Assembly (NCBI GenBank): GCA_903893785.1
Contig: CAITNQ010000546.1
Coordinates: forward strand, 1 to 34,234
DNA from: an uncultured Gemmatimonadota bacterium
Lineage (GTDB): Bacteria > Latescibacterota > UBA2968 > UBA8231
Reading direction: 5' to 3'
DNA: 34,234 bases
In this document: positions 1-7,564 of the stretch, piece after piece
Numbering within the stretch: position 1 is the stretch's first letter
How the letters are laid out: each line of letters begins with the position of its first letter
Position numbers and translations under genes: made by a program
The notes under the pieces: model-generated
Seen by the model: only the letters and a program-made list of their open reading frames with translations
Database searches by the model: none
Told to the model about the DNA's origin: nothing

Positions 1-140
1 ATCGCGGTGTTGACCATGCCGCGGTGCCGCGCCGGCAAGCGGCGAGGGTGCCAGTCCCGCGCCTGCCCGGCCGAATCGCGGCTCGTTGGCCGCGTCGCCA
101 CTGCACCACCTCCCGACAGCCACGACCGGTCGACGAGCCA
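1..140. other. No recognisable gene at the left edge
   Basis: This stretch lies downstream of the helicase stop codon, which is on the minus strand. I see no protein resembling a known family in any frame. The only structure noted is a 10-bp palindrome, CGACCGGTCG, at 124-133. It is too short to call a terminator. Confidence 0.4.
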
Positions 141-1295
141 TCACGGGTCCGGTGTCGGTCGGCGGGTGGGGCGGACCTGCCCCTCGCGCAGGTGCACCGG
201 TTGGAGGGAGATGCCCAGTTCATGCTCGAAGCGCTTGACCAGGCGGGCCTCCTCTTCCGCGGTGAACAGGGTAATCGCCTGGCCGCTGGCCCCCGCGCGC
301 GCCGTGCGTCCCACGCGGTGCAGATACCCCAGGCTGGCACTGGGCGCATCGAGGTTGATGATGTGGGTTATGTCGGCGATATCCAGGCCGCGAGCGGCGA
401 CATCCGAGGCGATCAGCACCGGCACTGCGCCGCTTCTGAAGTTCGCCATGGCCTGGCGACGGTCTTCCTTCAGGCGCACGCTGTGCAGATCCGCCACGGC
501 AACGTGATGGTGCCCCAGCTTGGCGGCAACCACCTCCGCCGTTTCGCTGCGATGCACGAAGACCATGGCTCTGGCGGCTCCAAGGGCATGCAGCAGCCGG
601 CGGAGGATGTCCGGTTTGTCACGCTGCTCGCAGACCAGGTACAGGTGCTCAATGGCCGCATTGACCTGGTTGGCGCGGGTGGCTACCATGGCGACATCGG
701 GCGCGAACGACTCGATGGCCGCGGTGCACTCCGGGGTCACGGTGGCAGAGACGAAGACCAGCTGTCGATCGCGCGGCGCCGCCTGCAGTGTGCTCTGGAC
801 ATCCGCCAGGCTCTGCTGCGCCAGCACGTGATCGGCCTCTTCGACGACGATGCTGGCGACCGCGTGCATCTTCAGCTTGCGCAGTGCGATCAACTCACGA
901 AGGCGGCCCGGCGAGCCGACGACCAGGTGGGGCTTGGCCTTGAGTTTCTCAAGCTGTCGGGGGACCGAGGTGCCGCCGATCAGCAGCGCCGAGCGCACCG
1001 GCAGACCCGCGGTGCGGGTCAACTCGGCGCACAGGCGCTGGATCTGAACGGCCAGCTCGTGCGTCGGCGCCGCGATCACCACCTGCGGCACCGTCAGTGC
1101 CGGGTCGATCCGGGACAGCAGCGGCAGCAGGTACGCCAGCGTCTTGCCGGTGCCGGTCTCGGCGGTCAGGTAGGCGCTTCTCCCGGCGATGAGCACGGGC
1201 CACGCGGCCTGCTGGATAGCCGTGGGTTCGGTGATTTGCTGGGCCGCCAGGGCCGCGGCGAGGTCGGGCGCGACGCCGAGATCGGCGAACGTCAT
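141..1295 (-). CDS. DEAD-box-type ATP-dependent RNA helicase with EEAD motif II
   Basis: This 384-residue superfamily 2 helicase probably unwinds or remodels RNA in the cytoplasm. The motifs run in order. A Q-motif-like TEPTAIQQ sits near residue 22, motif I AETGTGKT at 45-52, motif Ia PTHELAVQ near 77, and motif Ib SPGRL near 128. Motif II reads EEAD at 152-155, motif III SAT at 183-185, motif V ASDVAARGLDI near 296, and motif VI HRVGRTARAG near 326. The first acidic residue of motif II is Glu instead of Asp, while the catalytic Glu is kept. I chose ATG 1295 because GGGAG lies about 8 nt upstream and the helicase fold begins there; the frame stays open further upstream but reads as GC-rich noise. 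There is almost no C-terminal tail after motif VI, so this is a minimal core. It is a single gene, 354 nt from its upstream neighbour. Confidence 0.93.
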   Translation of the reverse strand: MTFADLGVAPDLAAALAAQQITEPTAIQQAAWPVLIAGRSAYLTAETGTGKTLAYLLPLLSRIDPALTVPQVVIAAPTHELAVQIQRLCAELTRTAGLPVRSALLIGGTSVPRQLEKLKAKPHLVVGSPGRLRELIALRKLKMHAVASIVVEEADHVLAQQSLADVQSTLQAAPRDRQLVFVSATVTPECTAAIESFAPDVAMVATRANQVNAAIEHLYLVCEQRDKPDILRRLLHALGAARAMVFVHRSETAEVVAAKLGHHHVAVADLHSVRLKEDRRQAMANFRSGAVPVLIASDVAARGLDIADITHIINLDAPSASLGYLHRVGRTARAGASGQAITLFTAEEEARLVKRFEHELGISLQPVHLREGQVRPTRRPTPDP

Positions 1296-1649
1296 CGCAG
1301 ACTCCCGTCTGGGGTGAACAACCGAGGCAGCCGATCCTGGCCCGCGTCTGAGGTCGTCGTGGTGGTGGGCCCTTGGCCTCGTCGTTGGCCGCCCTCGTTG
1401 GTCAGACCGTGTTTGCGGCCCGGGCGCCGTGCCGACAGGCGATTCCCGGTCGGGCACGGTTCGCCGGACGGTGCCCAGGCCGGCGAACCATCTGCTTCCA
1501 TGATTACGGTATCTCTGGCGGTTGGCGCCAGCCGCCCCCGTGAACGCACTGGCGGTGTTCGCGCCTTGCCGTGCCCCGGGCCTTGGTCGCACCGGGCCAG
1601 GCCGATTGCGTGGTCTTGCCGCGGCGGCGCCGACCGCGCCGCGGTCGAG
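1296..1649. other. Intergenic gap between helicase and glycosyltransferase
   Basis: These 354 nt separate the stop of the minus-strand glycosyltransferase gene from the helicase start. Apart from the hairpin at 1631-1647 and the helicase ribosome binding site next to 1295, I see no gene or clear promoter. Confidence 0.5.
1631..1647 (-). terminator. Possible hairpin terminator after the GT4-GT2 gene
   Basis: An almost perfect inverted repeat, CGACCGC-GCC-GCGGTCG, lies 2 nt beyond the glycosyltransferase stop codon on the minus strand. The 7-bp stem is all but one G-C pair. There is no T-run after it, so intrinsic termination is only a possibility. Confidence 0.4.
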
Positions 1650-3632
1650 TCAGGCTTCCCGGGCGGCAGGTTCGGAGGGCAGGCCCATACCGTCCGGATC
1701 ACCCGGACCGCGCAGATGGCCCAGGAGCCAGGGCAGGTCCGTGGCGACCCGTCGCGGGTGCTTCCAGTTGCCCACGGCGAAATGCACCGCGGCCGCTGCC
1801 TGGGTGGCCAGGTTCGGTCGACCGCGGCTCCGCCAACGCCAGAGACCCGCGTACCAGGCCAGAGGTACGTAACCGCGATGACGGCGCACCGTGCAGATGA
1901 TCTCGCGGTACACCTTCGCCCGCATGCCCAGCGTCTTGTTGCCAGGGTACAGGCGTGAATGAGCCATCAGCACCGGCAGGTGGACCATGGCCTGTCGTCG
2001 GCTCAGCTTCAGCCACAGGTCGTAGTCCATACAGGTCTCCAGACCCGTGTCCAGCAGGCCGACGGCGATCAGGGCAGCGCGGCGCACGAAGACCGCCGGT
2101 TGGCAGACGAAGCAAGTCTCCGCCAACCGGTCATGATCAAAGGCCTCAGTCGGGTAAGGGCCGAGGTCGGCGCCGTCCGCGCCCATGTAATGGGCATCGC
2201 CATACACCGCGTCCGTTTCCGGGTGGGCGACGAGATAGCCCACGGCCTGCGCGATGGCGCCCGGTTCATACCGATCGTCTGAGTTCAGCCAGCCGATGAT
2301 ATCGCCCCGCGCCCTCTCGATGCCGCGGTTGACCGCGTCGGCTTGACCGCCGTCGGGGCTCGATGTCCAGCTGACCCGCGTGCCGTACTCGCGGAGGATG
2401 TCGACGGTGCCGTCGCGGCTGCCGCCGTCCACCAGGATGTACTCGACCGTCGGGTAGTCCTGGCCCAATACGCTGTCGATGGCCGCGCGGATGAACCTGG
2501 CCTGCTCATAGCTGGGCGTCACCACCGTCACCTTTGGCGCGGGGGTGTCGCCCTGGGGCCTGATGATGGCCTCCAGCCTGGCGCTGGCCGTCCGCGCGCT
2601 GGCGGCCCAGCGGAAGCGGAGGCGTCGGCGGCGCCCTCGCCGTACCAGGTCGGCCGCCAGCGCTGGTTCGTCGAGGACTCGCCTGACCTGCGTGGCCAGA
2701 TCCGATGCGTCACCAGGTCGGAACAGCAGCGCCGCATCGCCCGCGACTTCAGGGAGACTGGTCGCGTCAGCGCAGACGATGGGGCAGCCCACATGCATCG
2801 CCTCCACGAGGGGGATGCCAAAACCCTCGAAGCGCGATGGGAACACCAGCGCCCGGGCCGATGCGTAGAGCGCCACCAGGCGCGCCACCGGTACGTGGCC
2901 GCAGATGTCAACCCGGTCGGCCAGGCCCAGACGGGCGATTTCACCGACGACGTGCGCATGGTGGGTGTCTGCCGAGCCTGTCAGGACCAGACGCAGACCC
3001 GGGTGCGTGCGGACCAGTTCGGCCAAGGCCAGGAGCAGCGTCTGGTGATCTTTGTGCGGCCAGGTGTTGGCCGGGTACAGGAGGTAGTCACCATGCGTCG
3101 CGCGGCACCGCGCGACCAGTTCCTGCTCCGGCGGCGCGAAGTCGGCGCCGATATCGCACGGCGTGATGGCCACTTTGTCGGGATCGATGCCGAAGGTGTT
3201 GACCAAGGTGGCCTTGGCGTGCTCTGAGAGCGTGAAGACAACGCTGGCGAGCCGGGCCGAGACGGCCATTCTGTCGCGGCGCCAGGCGAGCACCGCGGGC
3301 GCGAAATACTCGGGGAAGACCTCGTGCTGCAGATCGGGGATGGTCACCGCAGTGGGCAACGGGCAGAACCGGGGTTCGAGCCACAGCAACGGGCAGTACC
3401 ACACTTCGAGCTGCAGCCGCTCCATGGCCGCCAGCAGCGCTTTGTCGTCACCCAGGCGCACTCGGCACACCCGCGCCGGGATGTCCTCGAAGGTGTCCCA
3501 GGCCAGTTTGGGCAGGAAGAGCCAGAGCTGGTGACCGGCGGCAGCCAAACCGGCGATCATCTGCCGGGCGTAGTTTTCCATCCCGCCGATCCGGCGCGGG
3601 TTGAGTTGGCTGAGATTGATCCCGATGCGCAC
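1650..3632 (-). CDS. Fused GT4-GT2 bifunctional glycosyltransferase
   Basis: This 660-residue protein has two transferase domains in one chain. Residues 1 to about 350 form a GT-B fold family 4 transferase. It has the N-terminal IGGMENYARQM acceptor-side loop, LLYPANTWPHKDH at 184-196, and the EX7E motif EGFGIPLVE at 269-277. Residues about 367-600 form a GT-A fold family 2 transferase with VTVVTPSYEQ at the start, VDGGSRDGT at 401-409, and a DXD-like NSDD at 450-453. The protein has no signal peptide, so it probably works on the cytoplasmic face, building a polysaccharide or glycan from NDP-sugars. The two domains could add successive sugars. GTG 3632 was chosen because GAAGG lies 4 nt upstream and the GT4 first strand (VRIGINLSQL) begins there. 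The frame extends upstream without homology. The sugar acceptors and donors cannot be told from sequence. Confidence 0.92.
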   Translation of the reverse strand: MRIGINLSQLNPRRIGGMENYARQMIAGLAAAGHQLWLFLPKLAWDTFEDIPARVCRVRLGDDKALLAAMERLQLEVWYCPLLWLEPRFCPLPTAVTIPDLQHEVFPEYFAPAVLAWRRDRMAVSARLASVVFTLSEHAKATLVNTFGIDPDKVAITPCDIGADFAPPEQELVARCRATHGDYLLYPANTWPHKDHQTLLLALAELVRTHPGLRLVLTGSADTHHAHVVGEIARLGLADRVDICGHVPVARLVALYASARALVFPSRFEGFGIPLVEAMHVGCPIVCADATSLPEVAGDAALLFRPGDASDLATQVRRVLDEPALAADLVRRGRRRRLRFRWAASARTASARLEAIIRPQGDTPAPKVTVVTPSYEQARFIRAAIDSVLGQDYPTVEYILVDGGSRDGTVDILREYGTRVSWTSSPDGGQADAVNRGIERARGDIIGWLNSDDRYEPGAIAQAVGYLVAHPETDAVYGDAHYMGADGADLGPYPTEAFDHDRLAETCFVCQPAVFVRRAALIAVGLLDTGLETCMDYDLWLKLSRRQAMVHLPVLMAHSRLYPGNKTLGMRAKVYREIICTVRRHRGYVPLAWYAGLWRWRSRGRPNLATQAAAAVHFAVGNWKHPRRVATDLPWLLGHLRGPGDPDGMGLPSEPAAREA

Positions 3633-3737
3633 GATGCCTTCGGAGCGTTTGGGATGGAGCCAGGCACGCGACCGGGCCGGCCAGAGGAATGCACGCCGCG
3701 TTCCGGCCCGACGGGCGCGGCCGGCGCCCGAACCACA

Positions 3738-3752
3738 GGGGCCTGCGGCCCC
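3738..3752. terminator. Small GC hairpin between phosphatase and glycosyltransferase genes
   Basis: The perfect inverted repeat GGGGCC-TGC-GGCCCC lies in the 226-nt gap after the minus-strand phosphatase gene. Only GC pairs form the 6-bp stem, and there is no T-run on either side. It could be a weak terminator or chance in GC-rich DNA. Confidence 0.25.
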
Positions 3753-3858
3753 AAAGTGCGGAGGAAGATAGGCAGCGCGGTCCGGATCAGAAATGGCTGG
3801 CGCCGGCGGACCGTCGCTGCCCGCCGGCCCGCCCGCCCGAGCCCTGCCCCGTGAGCTT

Positions 3859-5334
3859 CTAGACGCCGGGCAACCACCCTTGCACCAGGCGGCACTGAAG
3901 GCGGTTCTCAGGCGACGGCTCGTGGGCTTTGGGGTCGTTCCGCCGCAGGTGCTGCACCCGGCGCAGGGCTTCGTCCCCCACGGCGCGCCCGTGGCGGGCC
4001 AGCCAGCACCCGACAACCGTGCCCGTGCGTCCTTTCCCGCCCCAGCAATGCACGTAAACGGGGACGCCGTCGGCCAGGAAACCGTCGATGGTGTCCAGGA
4101 TCTGTACCATGCCCTGGCGGGTCGGCACGCGCTGATCGACGATGGGGTGGCGCACCAAGGCAACCCGTACCCCGCGTTCGGCAGCCAGCTGCGCCAGCAA
4201 CTCCTGGTAGCCCCGGAAGGGGCGCCCGTTGTAGTCGGTTTCGTCAGGCTCCATCAGGTTGACCACGGCGCGTATACCCACGTCGAGCAGGCCCCGCAGC
4301 TTATCCGCGGCATCGCCGGCATCCGGCGCTCCCGGATAGCACCCGGCCAGCAAGCGGCCCGTTTCCACCCAATAGGAGCGCTCGAAAGGCGTTGCCTTCG
4401 GGATCTCCTCCGTCGCGACCGACAGCAGTGACATGTGGATCAATATTCCGTCCACCGTCAGCGCCGATCCCTCCACGCCGCGACCGGCCAGGCGATGTTC
4501 GCGGCCGTAACCCACGGCGTCGTAGGACTGCACGGTCTGATCAACGGCCGCCATGATGAACCGGCGGGCATGCTCGGGGTTCAGCCGGGCCTCTGCGCGG
4601 TTCTCCCGCCGCAGCGCGTCGAGTCCATAGCTCCTTAGTAGCTTGCTGAACACGCGCGCAAAAGCCCGTGGCTGTGACAGGTACTCCACGCCCAGGACGC
4701 CGTCGGCACTGCCGACGGCGAAACCGCGCTGTCCGGCCACCGGCGTGAACGGGCGCAGGCGGTCGGTCAGGTCTGGCGCCATCCGCGCGTACACATCGCG
4801 CATGGCGCCGGTCTCCGACTTGACGTTCAGGTCGGCGGCCATCGCGGCAACGCCCTCCCACACGTCCCCCTGGTCCGACATACGCCTGCCATTGCTGGCC
4901 AGGCTGGCGGCGATCGCGCGTTGCTTGCGCGCTCGCAGGCTGGCCGCCATCACATTACCCGACTCGCCGAATGCGGGTGCGGCGTAGTGCCAGCGCCCTG
5001 CCTCCACGCAACTGACGGGTATGGTAGTCCTGGACCGTTCTCTGAGGAGGAGCGTGGTGTTGACAACCCGGTTCTGCTTGGCGCCGGCTAGCTCCTCACC
5101 ATCGAGCAGCAGCACCGGGGCGTCGCCGTCATTGGTCACGGCCAGCTCGGGAACTGAGCCACCTTCAGTGACCTCGGTGATCTTCAGCGACCCGGCCGCC
5201 AGAGCTTCGCCGAGCGTCAGGTACTCAGGGCCGGCAGGCAGGTCCGCGAGAAGGGGCAGTATGGTCAATCCCGCGTGCGACTGGGCTTCTCCGAAGCTCA
5301 ACCGCTGCCAGGTGTCGTCAGGACATACGCGCAC
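3859..5334 (-). CDS. ARPP-1-like domain fused to dual-specificity-type protein phosphatase
   Basis: This 491-residue, probably soluble protein has two parts. Residues 1 to about 310 resemble the ARPP-1 domain (ARG and Rhodanese/Phosphatase-associated Protein). It contains LLLDGEELAGAKQNRVVNTT and a WHYAAPAFG segment typical of that group. Residues about 330-491 form a cysteine phosphatase domain. It has P-loop HCWGGKGRTG with nucleophile C430 and R436 (C-x5-R), and a candidate general acid D400 in HPIVDQRVP. The family name records an association with ADP-ribosylglycohydrolases and phosphatases; here the phosphatase is fused and an ADP-ribosylglycohydrolase lies 8 kb away. A role in nucleotide or ADP-ribose signalling is inference. 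GTG 5334 was chosen because AAGGAG lies 8 nt upstream; ATG 5394 in the same frame has no ribosome binding site. The substrate is unknown. Confidence 0.82.
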   Translation of the reverse strand: MRVCPDDTWQRLSFGEAQSHAGLTILPLLADLPAGPEYLTLGEALAAGSLKITEVTEGGSVPELAVTNDGDAPVLLLDGEELAGAKQNRVVNTTLLLRERSRTTIPVSCVEAGRWHYAAPAFGESGNVMAASLRARKQRAIAASLASNGRRMSDQGDVWEGVAAMAADLNVKSETGAMRDVYARMAPDLTDRLRPFTPVAGQRGFAVGSADGVLGVEYLSQPRAFARVFSKLLRSYGLDALRRENRAEARLNPEHARRFIMAAVDQTVQSYDAVGYGREHRLAGRGVEGSALTVDGILIHMSLLSVATEEIPKATPFERSYWVETGRLLAGCYPGAPDAGDAADKLRGLLDVGIRAVVNLMEPDETDYNGRPFRGYQELLAQLAAERGVRVALVRHPIVDQRVPTRQGMVQILDTIDGFLADGVPVYVHCWGGKGRTGTVVGCWLARHGRAVGDEALRRVQHLRRNDPKAHEPSPENRLQCRLVQGWLPGV

Positions 5335-5459
5335 AGTATCTTCTCCTTCGGCAGCTGAGGTGCTGCTATTCCGGCCTGGGTAGGCGGTGGGCATGGTGAC
5401 CGTCGGTGCCAGTGACCCGATGCACCAGTGCGAACCCGGCGGCTGGTCGCCGGTACCGC

Positions 5460-5520
5460 CGGCCGAGCACAAGATAATCCATTGCTGATGGACAATAAAG
5501 CAACCGGGGCATAAATAACC
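5460..5520 (-). promoter_or_regulatory. AT-rich probable promoter region of the ARPP-phosphatase gene
   Basis: This is one of the few AT-rich patches in the window, 130-190 nt upstream of the minus-strand gene. On the minus strand a TTTATT and a TATCTT are spaced by 17 nt, weak matches to -35 and -10 boxes. An inverted CCAT-TGCTG-ATGG lies between them and could be an operator. No single box is convincing. Confidence 0.3.
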
Positions 5521-5549
5521 AGGACACCTGTCCGTGGACAGAGTCGTTG

Positions 5550-5800
5550 TGACCCGGCGCGCTGTCAGGCCGCGATCGCCAGCGGGGGCGCGGTCGGAGG
5601 CGAGGGGCTTCGGCTGGCGCGACCCGGGCACTTGCGCAACGGGTCGCTGCCCGGCGTGTGGACCAGGCCGCGACCGCCAGGTGGGTGGCCGTCGGGGGGA
5701 CGGGTCTTGGCTGGCGTGACCCGGGTACCTGCGGCACGGGTCGCTGCCCGGCGTGTGGACCAGGCCGCGACCGCCAGGGGGGTGCCGTCGGAGGCGACGA
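5550..5800. repeat. 97-bp tandem repeat, about 2.5 copies
   Basis: Two full units with a 97-nt period start near 5606 and 5703, and a partial diverged unit precedes them from about 5550. GGCTGGCG begins at 5612 and again at 5709. GGGTCGCTGCCCGGCGTGTG begins at 5641 and again at 5738. CAGGCCGCGA occurs at 5566, 5664 and 5761. The units differ by scattered substitutions, mostly C/T changes. Frames on both strands read through the array, but none resembles a known protein. It sits in the divergent space between the ARPP-phosphatase gene and the sigma-factor operon. Confidence 0.85.
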
Positions 5801-6161
5801 CGACGGAAGGAAGGCGTGCGGTTGGTGGGTCCGCCCGTTGGTGCCCCAGATCGGCTGCGGCGGCTCCCCCGAGCGCCGGCCTGAACCGCGCCCGCGCCCT
5901 GAGCGCGCCATCGTACGGCAGGCCAGGCTGCCAGGTGCGGGCGGCGAAGCGTGAGAGCGCCATAGGTGGGCCGGCAGCGACGGCACCGAACGGCCGGTGT
6001 AACCTTTCGGCCGTGAGCGCATCAAAACGTTCAGAATCCACCCCGCCCGGTGCGCTGGCGGCGATCAGGGGCGCCGCCGGGCGCCAGGACCGACGCCCGA
6101 CGTGGGCGGCAGCCAGGGCGAGCCAGGGCGGCGCGGCTCGGTGCGAAAGAGAGGTGGCGCA
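5801..6161. other. Leader region of the sigma/C-ring operon
   Basis: These 361 nt lead into the sigma-factor gene. The last bases contain its ribosome binding site (GAGAGG, 7 nt before GTG). A slightly AT-rich stretch near 5998-6040 could hold the promoter, but I found no box pair with good spacing. No gene is apparent. Confidence 0.35.
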
Positions 6162-6770
6162 GTGGACGAGATGGAGGCGGATATCGGGCTGATCGCAGCC
6201 TGTCAGCAGGGCGATAACCGAGCCTTCCGCCGCGTGTTCGACATCTACCGCGACCGCGTCTACGCCCTGTGTCGGCATATGGCCGGGAACCCGCAGGATG
6301 CCGAGGACCTGGCCCAGGAGACCTTCGTTGCCGCGTTTCGCGCCATCGGCGCGTTCCGCGCTGAGTCCACCTTCGGTACTTGGCTCTACCGCATCGCGGC
6401 CAACCGCTGCACCGGCGCGTTGCGCCGCCGGCGGCCGCCGGCTCAGTCGGTGGAGGACGCCGGCACGGTCGTGCTGTTCGACCAGGGGCCGGATCCGGAA
6501 GAGCAACTGGCGCGGGCCGAGTTGGTGCGGCGCGTGGCCGTGGCCGTGTCTCGTCTGCCGGACAGCCAGCGGCTGATCTACGTCATGGGCACCCAATTGG
6601 AGATGCCGTACGCGCACATCGCACGTGTCGCGGGGTGTTCCGAAGAGGCCGTCAAAGTGCGCATGCACCGGGCGCGGTGCCGAGTTCGGGACGAGGTGCG
6701 TGCGAGCCTGGATCACGGCCGGTCGATGGCCGGCGAAGGAGTCGCAGGGGAAGAGGAGAGATTGGCATGA
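6162..6770 (+). CDS. ECF-type RNA polymerase sigma factor
   Basis: This 202-residue protein has the two-domain layout of an extracytoplasmic-function sigma factor. Region 2 spans residues about 13-90 and contains the core-binding NPQDAEDLAQETFVAAFR and the -10-binding FGTWLYRIAANRC. Region 4 spans about 125-178 and contains LPDSQRLIYVMG and the helix-turn-helix IARVAGCSEEAVKVRMHRAR. Region 3 is absent, as usual for this class. GTG 6162 was preferred to ATG 6171 because GAGAGG lies 7 nt before it. The stop overlaps the start of the zinc-finger anti-sigma gene (ATGA), so the pair is translationally coupled. It heads an operon of flagellar switch-type genes and probably directs transcription of it, which is an inference from position. 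Confidence 0.93.
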   Translation: MDEMEADIGLIAACQQGDNRAFRRVFDIYRDRVYALCRHMAGNPQDAEDLAQETFVAAFRAIGAFRAESTFGTWLYRIAANRCTGALRRRRPPAQSVEDAGTVVLFDQGPDPEEQLARAELVRRVAVAVSRLPDSQRLIYVMGTQLEMPYAHIARVAGCSEEAVKVRMHRARCRVRDEVRASLDHGRSMAGEGVAGEEERLA

Positions 6771-7207
6771 ACTGCGCGAGCTGTGAACGGCACCTGTCGG
6801 CTTACATCGACGACGAGTTGGGTGGGGCCCTGCGGCAGGAGATGGAAGCCCATCTGGACCTTTGTTCGGCCTGCCGAGCCGACCTGCAGGACCACCTGGC
6901 GGCCTGGGAAGCAGCCCTGCAACTGCCGTCTGGCCCCGCGCCCGAGGAACTGTGGCAGGGGGTGACCGAGGCGCTGGAAGAAACGACCCTCGCTGGCGCT
7001 GACCTGGGCGAGGTGGCGTTGCTGCTGCGGGGGTTGGCCGGCCAGGTGCAGGACCTGCAGCAGGAGGTAAGGGCCCTGCGGCGGCAGGTCGCCGAGGGCG
7101 GGTGGAGCGAAGACCGCGAACCAGAGGACATCCGCGTCGCGACGCGCGCCTTTGCCGGCGGACGGTCGCGCCAGGCCTCCATCGCGCAGCTGCGGAGGAC
7201 GTCCTAG
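6767..7207 (+). CDS. Soluble zinc-finger anti-sigma factor with coiled coil
   Basis: The first 40 of 146 residues form a zf-HC2/ZAS-type anti-sigma domain, with H29-x3-C33-x2-C36 and C3 or C6 as the fourth ligand. Residues about 84-110 (LLLRGLAGQVQDLQQEV and onward) form a heptad-rich coiled coil. There is no membrane segment, unlike RsiW-type anti-sigma factors, so it should sit in the cytoplasm and hold the adjacent sigma factor. ZAS proteins are known to bind region 2 of ECF sigma factors and often respond to redox state or zinc. Its start overlaps the sigma stop by 4 nt, and the FliN-like gene follows after 32 nt. The coiled coil could dock to another operon product; that is speculation. 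Confidence 0.85.
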   Translation: MNCASCERHLSAYIDDELGGALRQEMEAHLDLCSACRADLQDHLAAWEAALQLPSGPAPEELWQGVTEALEETTLAGADLGEVALLLRGLAGQVQDLQQEVRALRRQVAEGGWSEDREPEDIRVATRAFAGGRSRQASIAQLRRTS

Positions 7208-7239
7208 TGGCGGGACCAAACGGAGCAGGAGGAGCGACC

Positions 7240-7563
7240 ATGGCAGCGCAGGATGACGATGGCCGGCGAGCAGACTCGTTGAACGCCCGCGGTTCCTCCA
7301 GGACCGGCGCAGCGGCTGGCGTGCTCTGCCGCGTCGATGACCTGGACGTCGAGGTGGCGATCGAACTCGGGCGCCGTCGGCTGACGCTTGACGAAGCCCT
7401 GGCACTGGGGGAGCAGTCGCTGTTGCCACTGGACCGCGCTGTAGGCGAACCCGTGGACCTGTGTCTGAACGGTCGCGTTTTCGCCCGCGGCGAGGTCGTC
7501 ACGGTTGGCGAGTATTTCGCTGTGCGCCTCACCGAAGTGCTGACGACCGACGCGGAGGCATAG
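7240..7563 (+). CDS. fliN: FliN-like SpoA-domain C-ring protein (first copy)
   Basis: This 107-residue protein is a short low-complexity N-terminus followed by one SpoA domain (residues about 33-102). The domain has the family pattern: VEVAIELGRRRLTLDEAL, then LPLDRAVGEPVDLCLNG, then ARGEVVTVGEYFAVRLTEV. FliN dimers or FliM-FliN complexes form the lower wall of the flagellar C-ring; homologues serve in type III secretion sorting platforms. Start ATG 7240 has AGGAGGA 6-8 nt upstream. The next SpoA gene begins 1 nt after its stop. A type III secretion SctQ fragment is the alternative, but the FliG and FliM genes next door favour a flagellar-type ring. Confidence 0.9.
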   Translation: MAAQDDDGRRADSLNARGSSRTGAAAGVLCRVDDLDVEVAIELGRRRLTLDEALALGEQSLLPLDRAVGEPVDLCLNGRVFARGEVVTVGEYFAVRLTEVLTTDAEA

Positions 7564-7564
7564 G

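Noticed and set aside
24..1958. A 644-codon plus-strand frame opposite the helicase and glycosyltransferase
   Set aside because: The minus strand encodes all helicase motifs there; the plus-strand product looks like compositional noise.
5550..5800. The tandem repeat as a CRISPR array
   Set aside because: Units are about 97 nt and adjacent, with no unique spacers, and no cas genes are nearby.
5998..6035. An ECF-type promoter (AACCTTT followed by CGTT) before the sigma gene
   Set aside because: The two boxes are several bases too far apart for the usual ECF spacing, and the match is weak.
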